Shown here piece after piece: positions 11,480-38,006 of a stretch of 64,000 bases of DNA. The translations under genes and the position numbers were made by a program. The notes under the pieces are model-generated. The model was not told the origin of the DNA and searched no databases. It saw only the letters and a program-made list of their open reading frames with translations. Location of the stretch: positions 18,888,362 to 18,952,361 of the forward strand of contig OY855910.1 in assembly GCA_963693305.1 (NCBI GenBank), in the 5' to 3' direction. The DNA comes from Meandrina meandrites (lineage: Eukaryota; Cnidaria; Anthozoa; Scleractinia; Meandrinidae). Each line of letters begins with the position of its first letter. Positions within the stretch are counted from its first letter, which is position 1.

Positions 11480-12668
11480 TCTTAATCAAGTTTTTAAAAG
11501 AGCTATAAGAATTTTGATTTCTTAGATTATCTGGTACCGGTAGACTGTTCCATAGTTGTGCTCCTTTGTATTTGACAGAGAATTTTCCATTGTTCTTTAA
11601 TAATTAATGTGTATATTTGACGCTGATCGTGTATTGTAATTATGTAAACATTCATTATTTATGAAGTAATCATTAAATGTATTGGGTAATTTATTATTAA
11701 AGTATGAAAACATAAAAAGAACTGTTAGTTATGTATAAAGTTCGTAAATATTCATTCATTTTATTGACTGAAATATTGGTTTCGATTTTTCCGTAAATTT
11801 TGCAAATGTCATAATTCTTACAATCTTCTTTTGTATTAGATTGAAGCCTAGTAGGATATGTACTGGTCCATATAATGTTACAATATATTAAGTATGGATA
11901 TATCATTGTATATTATAGATCATAATTAGACTTTTGAGAGATACATAATGCCGTGCTTTTGCAATAATTCCTGTCATTTTGGATATCTTTGTGATACCTG
12001 ATTTATATGATGCCTCCATGAAAGTTCTGGATCGATGACCAATCCAAGAAATTTTGTGCATTTTACTTTTTCAATTTCTTTTCCATCGATAATGATTGAT
12101 TTGTTATTCGATGACTTTTTCTTCTTTGTTTTGAAAACCATGAACACGGTGAGTTTTCTTAACTTTTAATGATAGTTTATTAGCAGAAAGCCACGTTATA
12201 ACGTTATTTAGTTCTTGATTCATGGTATATAAATTATGTATATTTTCATCATTACAAAATAAGTTTGTATCATTCGCAAAGAGAATAAAATTTAGAATGT
12301 TAGAGCTTTGACAAATGTAATTCATGTAGATGAGAAAGAGTAAGGATCCTAACACTGATTCTTGAGGCACACCACATTGTTAAGCTATCTGGATTGGTTG
12401 TCTTAAATTTAACAATTTGTTTTCTGTTGCTTAAGTAGTTTCTAAACCTCTCTAAGGCTACCCCTCTTATTCCATAATACTCAAGTTTTCCTAAAAGAAT
12501 TTCATGATTAACCGTGCCAAACGCTTTAGCAAAATCCAAGAAAACCCCAATAGCATATTTGTTGTTATCTATAGACTGCAGTATTTAGATACAAGGGTCT
12601 ACAAGCTCTAATGTTGCTAAATTAGTTGAGTGTTTTCTTCTAAAGCCTTATTGCATGGCAATGAAAGA
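11480..12668 (-). mobile_element. Decayed LINE fragment, reverse transcriptase (CR1/L2/jockey-like)
   Basis: Read on the minus strand, it keeps reverse transcriptase blocks in order. These are a GFRRKHSTNLATLELVD-like finger motif (about 12640), FLDFAKAFGTVNHEILLGKL (about 12540-12480), a GVPQ-like block, and LFANDTNLF near 12275. Then come YPYLIYCNIIWTSTYP (about 11900) and the C-terminal YKGAQLWNSLP-type block near 11560. The catalytic FADD is mutated to FAND, and several stops and frame changes break the frame. It is therefore inactive and old. The 5' end stops abruptly next to the palindrome at 12671. Confidence 0.75.
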
Positions 12669-12670
12669 GT

Positions 12671-12741
12671 GGCCGTTTTTATACTAGAGACGCGTTACCC
12701 GTCTGGACGAGCTTCGGCAAACATTTAGTCGTCCGGTTATC

Positions 12742-12772
<31 letters not shown>

Positions 12773-12852
12773 GTTACCCGTCTAGACGAGCTACTTTTCG
12801 AAACGCGTCTTGAACGACGGATTTCGAAAAGTAGCTCATCTGGACGGGTAAC

Positions 12853-12883
<31 letters not shown>

Positions 12884-12958
12884 GATAACCGGACGAATTA
12901 CAAAATTTTTGCCGAAGCTCGTCCAGACGGGTAACGCGTCTCTAGTATAAAAACGGCC
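12671..12958. mobile_element. 288-bp near-perfect palindromic element
   Basis: Outer arms GGCCGTTTTTATACTAGAGA and its complement enclose nested copies of the motif ACGCGTTACCCGTCT on both sides. An inner fold lies around GAAAAGTAGCTC. The arms differ by a few bases and a short insert near 12900. It abuts the 5' boundary of the LINE fragment. No target duplication was recognised. Confidence 0.8.
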
Positions 12959-13003
12959 ATTGATTGAAAATATAAGTTAAAGTTTAGTTTATTTTATTGA
13001 AAA

Positions 13004-13146
13004 CAATTATTAGATTCGGTTTATGTGGTATCCAGAATAATCAAGGTCTCGGTAAATGTTATCAGCCTCAGCATTCAGCTTCGGCTGATAACACTTGCCT
13101 CGACTTTGATTATTCCCGATATCACATAAACCTCATCCAATAATTG
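13004..13146. repeat. Fold-back element
   Basis: CAATTATTAGATTCGGTTTA and TAAACCTCATCCAATAATTG are imperfect inverted arms. Inner arms GATAATCAAGGTCTCGGTAA-type and TTGCCTCGACTTTGATTATT-type pair as well. The hairpin tip is near TCAGCTTCGGCTGA. No coding content. Confidence 0.7.
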
Positions 13147-13974
13147 TTTATATATAAACAAAGAAATATATAATAACGTTTGATTCTGGAATTAACTGAA
13201 TTGGAAGGCCTGATACCATTTTTTCGTATGAATCTCGTTTCATATAATTTCTGAAAATATTATGTTTGAAATGTTAACCGTTTTTTAAGTATAGTTCCGG
13301 GAAAAAGATTTTATGGCCATGGGGTTAAATTAAAAGTCGGGTGCACCACGTGGAGCATGCAGGCGATTTCAGTCAGTTTATCAAAGGTTTGCGGCATACT
13401 CGTTACTTAGGTGAGACATATTCTACTTGGTGTTTTTTATCATTTTCTATGCAACATGCCCCATTAAATACTCCAGTTACTGATGTCACTTCACCAATCA
13501 ATAAAATGAATCATGAAATGTCGTGCGGTAACATGTGTCAGTCCCAATGCAAAGCAAAACTTATGTCACGAAAGGAAAAAAAAATATTTTGTAAACTAAA
13601 AATGCTTTTAAACCTTTTTTTCAAGATTTTTCGAGGTATGAATCGCGAAGATCGCTCTTCCTAAACTAGGCAGGAAAAGCACAGTAATTTGTTTCTGCGT
13701 GCTAAATTACGAAACTTTCCGAAGCAATTGTCAACCTCGACTCCTCCGATGACAAGCTGCACGAAACCTTGCCGTCATGACAATGGAAACACTAGTAAGA
13801 GACGAGAAAAAATGCGACAAACGTCTTTGAAGTTGATCCCTAAAGATTGCAACCGAACGACGGTCACGTTGGGGTTTGTATTACCACTTACAGCTTTTCA
13901 ACCTGAAAAAAAAAACACCCCGTACGTTCCTCTCCGGACCTTTAAAGAAGCATTGTTACTTGTTGTATTTAATT

Positions 13975-15346
13975 GAGGGTCTGGATGGGGGGTTATAAAT
14001 ATCAGTTGTCAGTTAAAATTATGGCCATTTGTCAGTTATCAGTTAAATTTTAGGCCATTTGTCAGTTGTCAGTTAATGGACTATTAATAATTAACCATAT
14101 AGCTTAATTATTAATTTTTGACCCAAAATGTAGCTAAAAAGGTAACATTCAGAATGTAAATTATATCATTTATATTGAATTTTGGTGCTGAAATAATTGC
14201 AACTCCAAGCGGCTTTTGTTTCTATACGGCCTTTTAATCAAGGCAAGTCACAACCTCGTTCCCAGGGTCTCTCTCTCCCCGCCCCCAAGAGCGCTTGGGG
14301 GCGGGGAGAGAGAGACCCTGGGAATGAGGTTGGGCAAGTCACTACTCTCCGCCACACGAACTTCTTTCTGCTCCAGGGGGTTACTCCCTTACATAAGCTA
14401 TATACGTATGTGTGGCCCCAAAGCCAAACGGTATGGTTTTCGAGCCCTTTTGGTTTGAAACATGGTATATATTTCGACCATTTTGGTATGAAATAGGGTA
14501 TGGTTTGTGCTTTCTGGTGACTCTAGTTAGCAACTTTTGGAAGAAACGATTCTTATCGTTCTTATCATGCACCCCTCGAGAAGTGTAAGTTAGGAATATG
14601 AGGCCCTTGTTAATTTTTAGGCGAACCGAAGCAGTTCCTGGATACAATGTGGTCTGAAATAGGTTATCGATTTTGGGGTCAAATCTAAAATAGGGTGGGG
14701 GAAATCGTATATTTTGGTCTAAAATAGGGTAAAGGGGTTTCTTGAAGCATGCCGCACACACCCCACATGAATTTTTAAAGAGTATCCCCCGGGCTCCTGC
14801 TTGCCGAGCCCAAAATTCCTTTCCAACAGTTAGCCAATCAAAACTAACCTTCAAAATATTGAAAACAAACAAATATGGGAAGAGGTCTTTATTACGATTA
14901 ATTTGATTGGGTTTTGTTTAGCAATCGGCTCGATGGTGATTGGCCTAGATGAAATAGTCGGAAAGGAATATTGTACTCGGGCTAACGGGTCTATTACAGG
15001 CACTTGTTGAGAAAGGAGTGGCGACAGTAAAACTACTGTGTGAGAGGCTACATTGCAAAAACAAAAAATATATGTATTTCCTCAAGTTTAATTTTCAATC
15101 AGGTTATGGGTCATACGGTAAATTATTAACGAAATATGATACTCTACCGTTCTGCTGCTAAGATTTAGCATAAAACATGCATTTGTTGGACGAAAAGAGT
15201 CATACAATGTTATTTACAACGGTGTTTTGTGGATATTAAGAACAAACAGCCTTTTGTCAGTTGCCAGAAAAACTCACTACAAATGTCAGTTGTCAGTTAA
15301 ATTTTAGGCGATATGTCAGTTGTCAGTTAACCCCATCCAGACCCTC
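13975..15346. mobile_element. 1.37-kb TIR-bounded non-coding element with direct GTCAGTT subrepeats
   Basis: GAGGGTCTGGATGGGG at the left and CCCCATCCAGACCCTC at the right are perfect 16-bp inverted ends. Just inside both ends are repeats of CAGTTGTCAGTTAAATTTTA in the same orientation, at about 14005-14070 and 15275-15330. The interior (14400-14760) contains decayed repeats of a 'GGTATGAAATAGGGTA' type. It hosts the nested palindrome at 14251-14332. No target duplication was recognised. A 163-codon minus-strand open frame at 14381-14872 has no domain I recognise. Confidence 0.55.
14251..14332. mobile_element. 82-bp palindromic MITE with 9-bp target duplication
   Basis: CAACCTCGTTCCCAGGGTCT and its complement fold into a near-perfect hairpin with tip AAGAGCGCTT. 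The direct repeat GGCAAGTCA flanks it exactly (14242-14250 and 14333-14341). A 9-bp duplication suggests mobilisation by a Mutator-like transposase; the class is inferred. Confidence 0.75.
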
Positions 15347-15347
15347 T

Positions 15348-16291
15348 CGGTTTTCGGTTCTCTTTACATTGTGTATTCTGCCGCCGTCTGTCGTCTGCAA
15401 TGTGACCGGCCACGATCGGTAACAAAAGAAGAAAGACTGGCACGAGCGATCGATAAACAATGTGATTACTATGGCAACACTGAAAAAAGAGCCATGTCGA
15501 GGGGTCATGTCGAGGAACTTGGAAACATCGTCATGGCGGAAAGGTTGTGATCGTTAAAGAGACTGCTCATATTCTTCACTGTTTTGGTTCGAAGTTAATC
15601 CTTGGTTAAACGTGCTTCCGCTTAAAGGAACGAAAGGGAATGGATGGTCATTGAGAAAAATTATTTACAAAGTGGATGAGAAAGAAATATTGTAGTAGTA
15701 CGATCAGATTTTGCTTACACTGTCGATCGGTTGTTGGAGGATACCAAACATCTGTGCTGTGTTTGTGGGAAAGCTGCTTCTTTGGAAAAAACAAACGTTG
15801 ATGCTACAAGTTGGATGTATAGATTTTAAGGTCGATTACGTTACCGATCTCGCATATATTTTGTTCTGTCAAGGAAAGTCTTAGCTGGAGAAATTTATTT
15901 CGATTGTGACATCCCTGCCATTGTTTTCCATTGTGCGTTACTACACGATTTCACTGTTACACAGTTGAAGAAAGAGTTTGTCCATCGGATGTAGAACGTG
16001 GATAAGATTGAACGAAGAGCAATGGACGCTTGAAGGGCTGCAGAGGTTACGTTGCTGAAAGAAGCTCGAGAAAGGAAAGACAATCACGAACAAGGTTTCG
16101 TGAAGTGTTGTTTGGAAATCGAAATCTTGGCGCCCTTGCATTTCTCTTTCACTTAATTTGTTCCTCGCTCGTTTTGTACCGCCTAGAGAGCTTTGGAATG
16201 CTCATTTTGTTCTGTTCCTCTTTTCGTTCTTGTAAAGATATTTAACTAAACATATCACCGAGCGTGCATGGAAATTACTTGATAATATTCG
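15348..16291. other. 5' flank and probable 5' UTR of the CDKL2-like gene
   Basis: The 0.9 kb before the kinase ATG has higher G+C than the introns. It includes short palindromic motifs (CGATCG) and no conserved open frame. A promoter and 5' UTR are expected here. The transcription start cannot be placed from sequence. Confidence 0.4.
15464..15478 (-). promoter_or_regulatory. Candidate RFX X-box upstream of the CDKL2-like gene
   Basis: On the minus strand the site reads GTTGCCATAGTAATC. It matches the palindromic RFX X-box pattern (GTNRCC-AT-RGYAAC) at all but the final half-site base. It lies about 0.8 kb upstream of the kinase start codon. CDKL kinases are associated with cilia, and RFX factors control ciliary genes in animals. 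The functional link is inference from position and motif only. Confidence 0.3.
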
Positions 16292-33132
<16,841 letters not shown>

Positions 33133-33586
33133 TACAAGCCTGAACAACACTCAGTTCCCAAACACAATAATGTAGGCAATGTTATGCCGAGCTAGCTCTA
33201 AGTATGCTTTAATGTAAGTTATGAAATTGTAGTATATAATCATTATTATAGGTGAATTAGTTGAAGATACGTAAGGACTATTACTCAAAGTTGGCAGTGT
33301 ATATTTTCTCAGAATACTTCAACACAGTCTCAGTGGTGCGCAGTTGAGGCTTGTTTTATTACCAGAGTATTCATCTGGCAGTTATCGTCTCACCAATACA
33401 CTATTAACGCATATTTTTTACCCGTACGTGAAGAAAATGACTCAAATAACTGAACAATGTTTATTGTTGTTGTATTATTCGTGGTTTTCGTAGTAAATTT
33501 CCACGATGTATTGACCATACATAACTTATCCAAAGAAACTTATGTACAAGTACGACTCAAGTTGTAAATTGGTTACAAACCAACGC

Positions 33587-33592
33587 ATTAAA
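33587..33592 (+). terminator. Possible polyadenylation signal of the CDKL2-like gene
   Basis: ATTAAA about 455 bp after the stop codon, followed within 20-35 nt by a T/G-rich segment (GTTTGATGTGCTTCC). No canonical AATAAA lies closer. Weak evidence. Confidence 0.25.
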
Positions 33593-33741
33593 TGTCATGA
33601 AAGTTTGATGTGCTTCCTTTATATGCCACACACTTCACTTTACAAGTATTTAATTCAAAGCCTCGAAGTGATAGGCTGCTAATCTGCCCGCCAAGCGTCG
33701 TCAGCATGTACAAAATACAAAAGAAGTTGAAGAGGTTTTGC

Positions 33742-33851
33742 ACGGCGGACATGTTGCATGGCAGGAACAATAGAATTTTTGCTATGGGAGGAAAATGTTC
33801 ATTCTGATGCAAAAGATTTTCATTGTTCCTGCCATGCAACATGTCCGCCGT
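33742..33851. repeat. Hairpin with perfect 30-bp arms
   Basis: ACGGCGGACATGTTGCATGG, continuing to CAGGAACAAT (33742-33771), is exactly complemented at 33822-33851, with a 50-nt loop. A 22-nt C run follows at 33871-33892. No target duplication was recognised. Confidence 0.85.
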
Positions 33852-34377
33852 TGTAATACTATAAATACAACCCCCCCCCCCCCCCCCCCCCCAGTTGTCA
33901 CTTAAATGAGTGACCTTCCGATTTCCTGGCCATAAAGTCTGTCCCATTCATTCGGTCACGCTCGTTGTTTCTCCCGTTCATCACGGACTATCTTATCCTT
34001 ACCGATATGCCTTTCGCTGTGGCGCAATTGCTTTTTTCTTTTTGCAAGATATTGGAATCATCAATTAAGAAAGTTTCAACAAACTGGACAAACGAAGGAG
34101 AACCGAGAGAGAGAAAAGAGCGAGTCAACATTAGGCGTTTGAAGGCCACTTTAATACACAAAATAAGTACAATGTGATATAAAATAAAACATTTTTTCGA
34201 ACATTTTCGCAAGTCATTTCTAAAATATACATTTGTTCAACATTTCAAACGCAGTGCTTCATTATGGTAATCTCTTTTCTTGCGTATGTAAATTGTACTT
34301 CAAGTTGTAATAGCCTACCTACTGCTACCAGTTGAATGCCGTTAAGTTACGGCTATATAGCGACTAAAGTTGTCTTA

Positions 34378-35573
34378 AAATATATAAACGGTTTAAACAG
34401 ATCTAAAAATATAAAAAGGGATACTCTAAATTTTCGATCGCCTTCTGCGGTCTTCTTCAGAGAATGATGGATTTTTGCAAGGTTCGCAGAATTCTAATAA
34501 GTTGCATTGACGTTATTGTTCGTTGCCCCCCTGGGGAGCAACCAGCGATGCGTAAACCCTTGGGAAGGGCGTTCTTTCGTTTATAGTGTTTTTGTCGAGG
34601 AAAGAATGTAAAGACTCAAGAAACAGTCTTTTGTTCTTGCTGCTTACACCTGTTTCAAGAATTTCGGCGTAACTTGGATGTATGTCGTGGCCGATTTCTG
34701 CATGATGCTGTCTTGATGTTTTCGCGGCTCAAAATCCGTCGAACGCGCTCCGACACTCCTTTCACATACGGGATGGACGTGTATGCCTTCGGATTCTCCT
34801 GGGTTCTTGGTTGCGTGTTTGTTTTGCTTGATTCGCCAGCTGACTTGATGAAGCTCTCGGGATAACCGTTAGCCTTTAAGTCATTAACAACGCGTTGTTT
34901 CTCGTTGTCTTTGCGCGGTTGTTGACGGGATGCACTTAGCTCGGTCCATCAGAGTCTTAACGACAGCCCTCTTGCTTTGCGCTGGGCTGTGTGAATGGAG
35001 ACAGCGTTCAAACCAGTACGAACGTTAGGAAATATCTTCAAAAAACCCAAGGACCGACCGGATAAAGGGCGGTTGAAAGGAATTGTATACAAAGTGACTT
35101 GCAGGACATGCTCATTTGCATACGTTGGGGAAAGCAAAAGAAGCTGGAAATCGCGAGGAGCCGAACACAAGCCCGGAACAAACGGAAATATCAACTCCGC
35201 GATTAAGCATCATGCAGAAATCGGCCACGACATATATCCAAGTTACGCCGAAATTCTTGAAACAGGTGTAAGCAGCAAGAACAAAAGACTGTTTCTTGAG
35301 TCTTTACATTCTTTCCACGACAAAAACACTATAAACGAAAGAACGCCCTTCCCAAGGGTTTACGCATCGCTGGTTGCTCCCCAGGGGGGCAACGAACAAT
35401 AACGTCAATGCAACTTATTAGAATTCTGCGAACCTTGCAAAAATCCATCATTCTCTGTAGAAGACCGCAGAAGGCGATCGAAAATTTAGAGTATCCCTTT
35501 TTATATTTTTAGATCTGTTTAAACCGTTTATATATTTTAAGCTATGACCACAGATCGCTCCAGCAGTTTTATT
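34378..35573. mobile_element. Penelope-like retroelement insertion, head-to-head 5'-truncated copies, 13-bp target duplication
   Basis: TAAAGTTGTCTTA flanks the insertion (34365-34377 and 35574-35586). The left half reads on the minus strand from about 34993 down. It contains the end of the reverse transcriptase and linker (HTAQRKAR, YTSIPYVKGVSERVRRIL) and jumps at about 34709 into the C-terminal half of the endonuclease. About 208 bp are missing there, at a GC microhomology. The right half reads on the plus strand from about 34997 through a full GIY-YIG endonuclease to the same 3' end. Both halves converge on identical 3' sequence, giving inverted outer ends. GIY-YIG plus this linker identifies the Penelope class. 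Confidence 0.85.
34995..35402 (+). pseudogene. GIY-YIG endonuclease domain of Penelope-like element, copy 1
   Basis: An open frame of 135 codons. GIVYKVTCRTCSFAYVGESK carries the GIY (GIVY) and YIG (YVG) variants with the Cys pair usual in Penelope endonucleases. Further family residues follow: KSRGAEHK, INSAIKHHAEIGHDI and the Glu of RLFLESL. The domain looks intact but has no reverse transcriptase upstream in frame, so it is a fragment. Its ATG comes from the head-to-head junction and is not a native start. Confidence 0.85.
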
Positions 35574-35608
35574 TAAAGTTGTCTTATTTAATTGTTATGG
35601 CTAACTAA

Positions 35609-35781
35609 GGGCGCGTTCGTTTGGGAATATTCTGGAATATATTCCGGCTATTCTGCTCCTGGGAGCAGAATAGCCGGATTGGAAATCCAAGTATTCCGAA
35701 ATAGGAAGAGCAGCCAAACGAACGCTAACTTGCATTATTCCAATTATTCTTATCCCGGATTGATCCCAAACGAACTCGCCC
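35609..35781. mobile_element. 173-bp MITE with TAA target duplication (PIF/Harbinger-like), copy 1
   Basis: GGGCGCGTTCGTTTGGGA and TCCCAAACGAACTCGCCC are inverted ends with one mismatch, flanked by TAA (35606-35608 and 35782-35784). An inner palindrome is GCTCCTGGGAGC. It has been copied with the tandem duplication. Confidence 0.75.
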
Positions 35782-36133
35782 TAAGAGTTAATTAGATGAT
35801 GAAACCTTTCTTGACGATACCTCATGTGAAGTATTGGACTCAACTGTTTTATTTTGGCGGTAATGACTAAAATTCGAGACCACCCCCAAACTAGGATAGT
35901 ACACTTTGATGTAGTGTCAAACACCAATTTCCAAACATCGTGAAGAGAGTTCAGGGTGTTGGAAATGTGATGAAACACTTTACAGGTAAACTCGCTGCAC
36001 GATCCTTCAGTTGTGTGAATATCAAACAACGCGTTGTTTCTCGTTGTCTTTGCGCGGTTGTTGACGGGATGCACTTAGCTCGGTCCATCAGAGTCTTAAC
36101 GACAGCCCTCTTGCTTTGCGCTGGGCTGTGTGA

Positions 36134-36541
36134 ATGGAGACAGCGTTCAAACCAGTACGAACGTTAGGAAATATCTTCAAAAAACCCAAGGACCGACCGG
36201 ATAAAGGGCGGTTGAAAGGAATTGTATACAAAGTGACTTGCAGGACATGCTCATTTGCATACGTTGGGGAAAGCAAAAGAAGCTGGAAATCGCGAGGAGC
36301 CGAACACAAGCCCGGAACAAACGGAAATATCAACTCCGCGATTAAGCATCATGCAGAAATCGGCCACGACATACATCCAAGTTACGCCGAAATTCTTGAA
36401 ACAGGTGTAAGCAGCAAGAACAAAAGACTGTTTCTTGAGTCTTTACATTCTTTCCACGACAAAAACACTATAAACGAAAGAACGCCCTTCCCAAGGGTTT
36501 ACGCATCGCTGGTTGCTCCCCAGGGGGGCAACGAACAATAA
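36134..36541 (+). pseudogene. GIY-YIG endonuclease domain of Penelope-like element, copy 2 (tandem duplicate)
   Basis: Identical to the frame at 34995-35402 except one residue (HDIHPSY here, HDIYPSY there). It arose by the 1.14-kb tandem duplication, not by separate retrotransposition, because the same flanking DNA and MITE are copied with it. Confidence 0.85.
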
Positions 36542-36748
36542 CGTCAATGCAACTTATTAGAATTCTGCGAACCTTGCAAAAATCCATCATTCTCTGTAGA
36601 AGACCGCAGAAGGCGATCGAAAATTTAGAGTATCCCTTTTTTATATTTTTAGATCTGTTTAAACCGTTTATATATTTTAAGCTATGACCACAGATCGCTC
36701 CAGCAGTTTTATTTAAAGTTGTCTTATTTAATTGTTATGGCTAACTAA

Positions 36749-36921
36749 GGGCGCGTTCGTTTGGGAATATTCTGGAATATATTCCGGCTATTCTGCTCCT
36801 GGGAGCAGAATAGCCGGATTGGAAATCCAAGTATTCCGAAATAGGAAGAGCAGCCAAACGAACGCTAACTTGCATTATTCCAATTATTCTTATCCCGGAT
36901 TGATCCCAAACGAACTCGCCC
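36749..36921. mobile_element. 173-bp MITE, copy 2 (in tandem duplicate)
   Basis: Identical to the element at 35609-35781, including the TAA flanks; present because of the duplication. Confidence 0.75.
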
Positions 36922-38006
36922 TAAGAGTTAATTAGATGATGAAACCTTTCTTGACGATACCTCATGTGAAGTATTGGACTCAACTGTTTTATTTTGGCGG
37001 TAATGACTAAAATTCGAGACCACCCCCAAACTAGGATAGTACACTTTGATGTAGTGTCAAACACCAATTTCCAAACATCGTGAAGAGAGTTCAGGGTGTT
37101 GGAAATGTGATGAAACACTTTACAGGTAAACTCGCTGCACGATCCTTCAGTTGTGTGAATATCAAAAACGTTCCACTCTCCTCCTTGATGATGAATAATG
37201 GCATGTTTATGAACAAGGAAACAAAGCAAATGTACGCTTTTGAAGGTATTAATCCACAACATTTACTAATTATTGTGGCTATTTTGTGAAAATGTGCTAT
37301 TGCACTTTTTTTCCTTTTTTATCTACCAACTGATATATGATTGAAATAAGCACCCCCCCCCCCCCCCCATCAAAATAAGCATCTCCCTTCCTTCTCCTTC
37401 AGGGTCTTAAAGGAATACCCCCGTCCCTAAACACACCCCTCTCTATTATCCCCCCCCCCCCCATAAAAAAAATAAGGGACGGACCATTAGAAAAGTGATG
37501 GGGGGGGGGGGGGGGGTGGGGAAAAAAACAAAAAAAAAATTCATGCAAGGCAAAATGTCCGAAAACAAAATTCACGCAAGGAAAAACCCAAAGAAAAAAA
37601 TTCATGCACAAGATGGGCCTTATTTTGACATTAAACCAGAATTGTAATTCTTCTCGAAAAGTGTTTCAAAATGCACCAAATGGCATTAAAGCGTGTCCAG
37701 ATTTTCAAAATTTTCCCGGGGGACGATGCCCCCGGACTCCCCTACGGAAATGGGCATCCCGCCCGGCAGGGCTAATTTGCGGAGCGCAGAACGCCGAACG
37801 CGAAACAAAATCACCGAAGCAAGCAAAACCCAACCGGAGTGCTTGCACTTAGGCTAGCCTAAAAAGCATTCCGGTTAGTTTGGATCTCGCTCAGGTTGGC
37901 CTACAAAAAGGCCCAGGTTAGCGTGTTTATGGTTAGCTCTCAATAATGGTAATTGCTTTGCTAGTCCTTTTGTTTGTTTCGACGATTTTGCCTGCCGATT
38001 TTAATA

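Larger units (their letters stand above)
34888..37166. repeat. Tandem duplication, 1139/1140-bp unit, nearly identical copies
   Basis: Unit 1 is 34888-36026 and unit 2 is 36027-37166. The left breakpoint lies inside the Penelope element and the right one in flanking DNA, with AA/AAC microhomology at the junction (ATCAAACAACGCG). I see two differences: a C/T near 35234/36373 and one extra T in a T-run near 36638. Each unit carries the GIY-YIG frame, the 13-bp target duplication and the Harbinger-like MITE. The 113-codon minus frame at 36921-37262 and its shortened copy in unit 1 match no family I know. Confidence 0.9.

Noticed and set aside
14381..14872. 163-codon minus-strand frame as a gene
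   Set aside because: It lies in a TIR element with decayed internal repeats, shows no domain I recognise and overlaps the nested repeat structure.
36921..37262. 113-codon minus-strand frame as a host gene
   Set aside because: Its N-terminal part differs between the two duplicate units only because of the duplication breakpoint; no domain or splice context.
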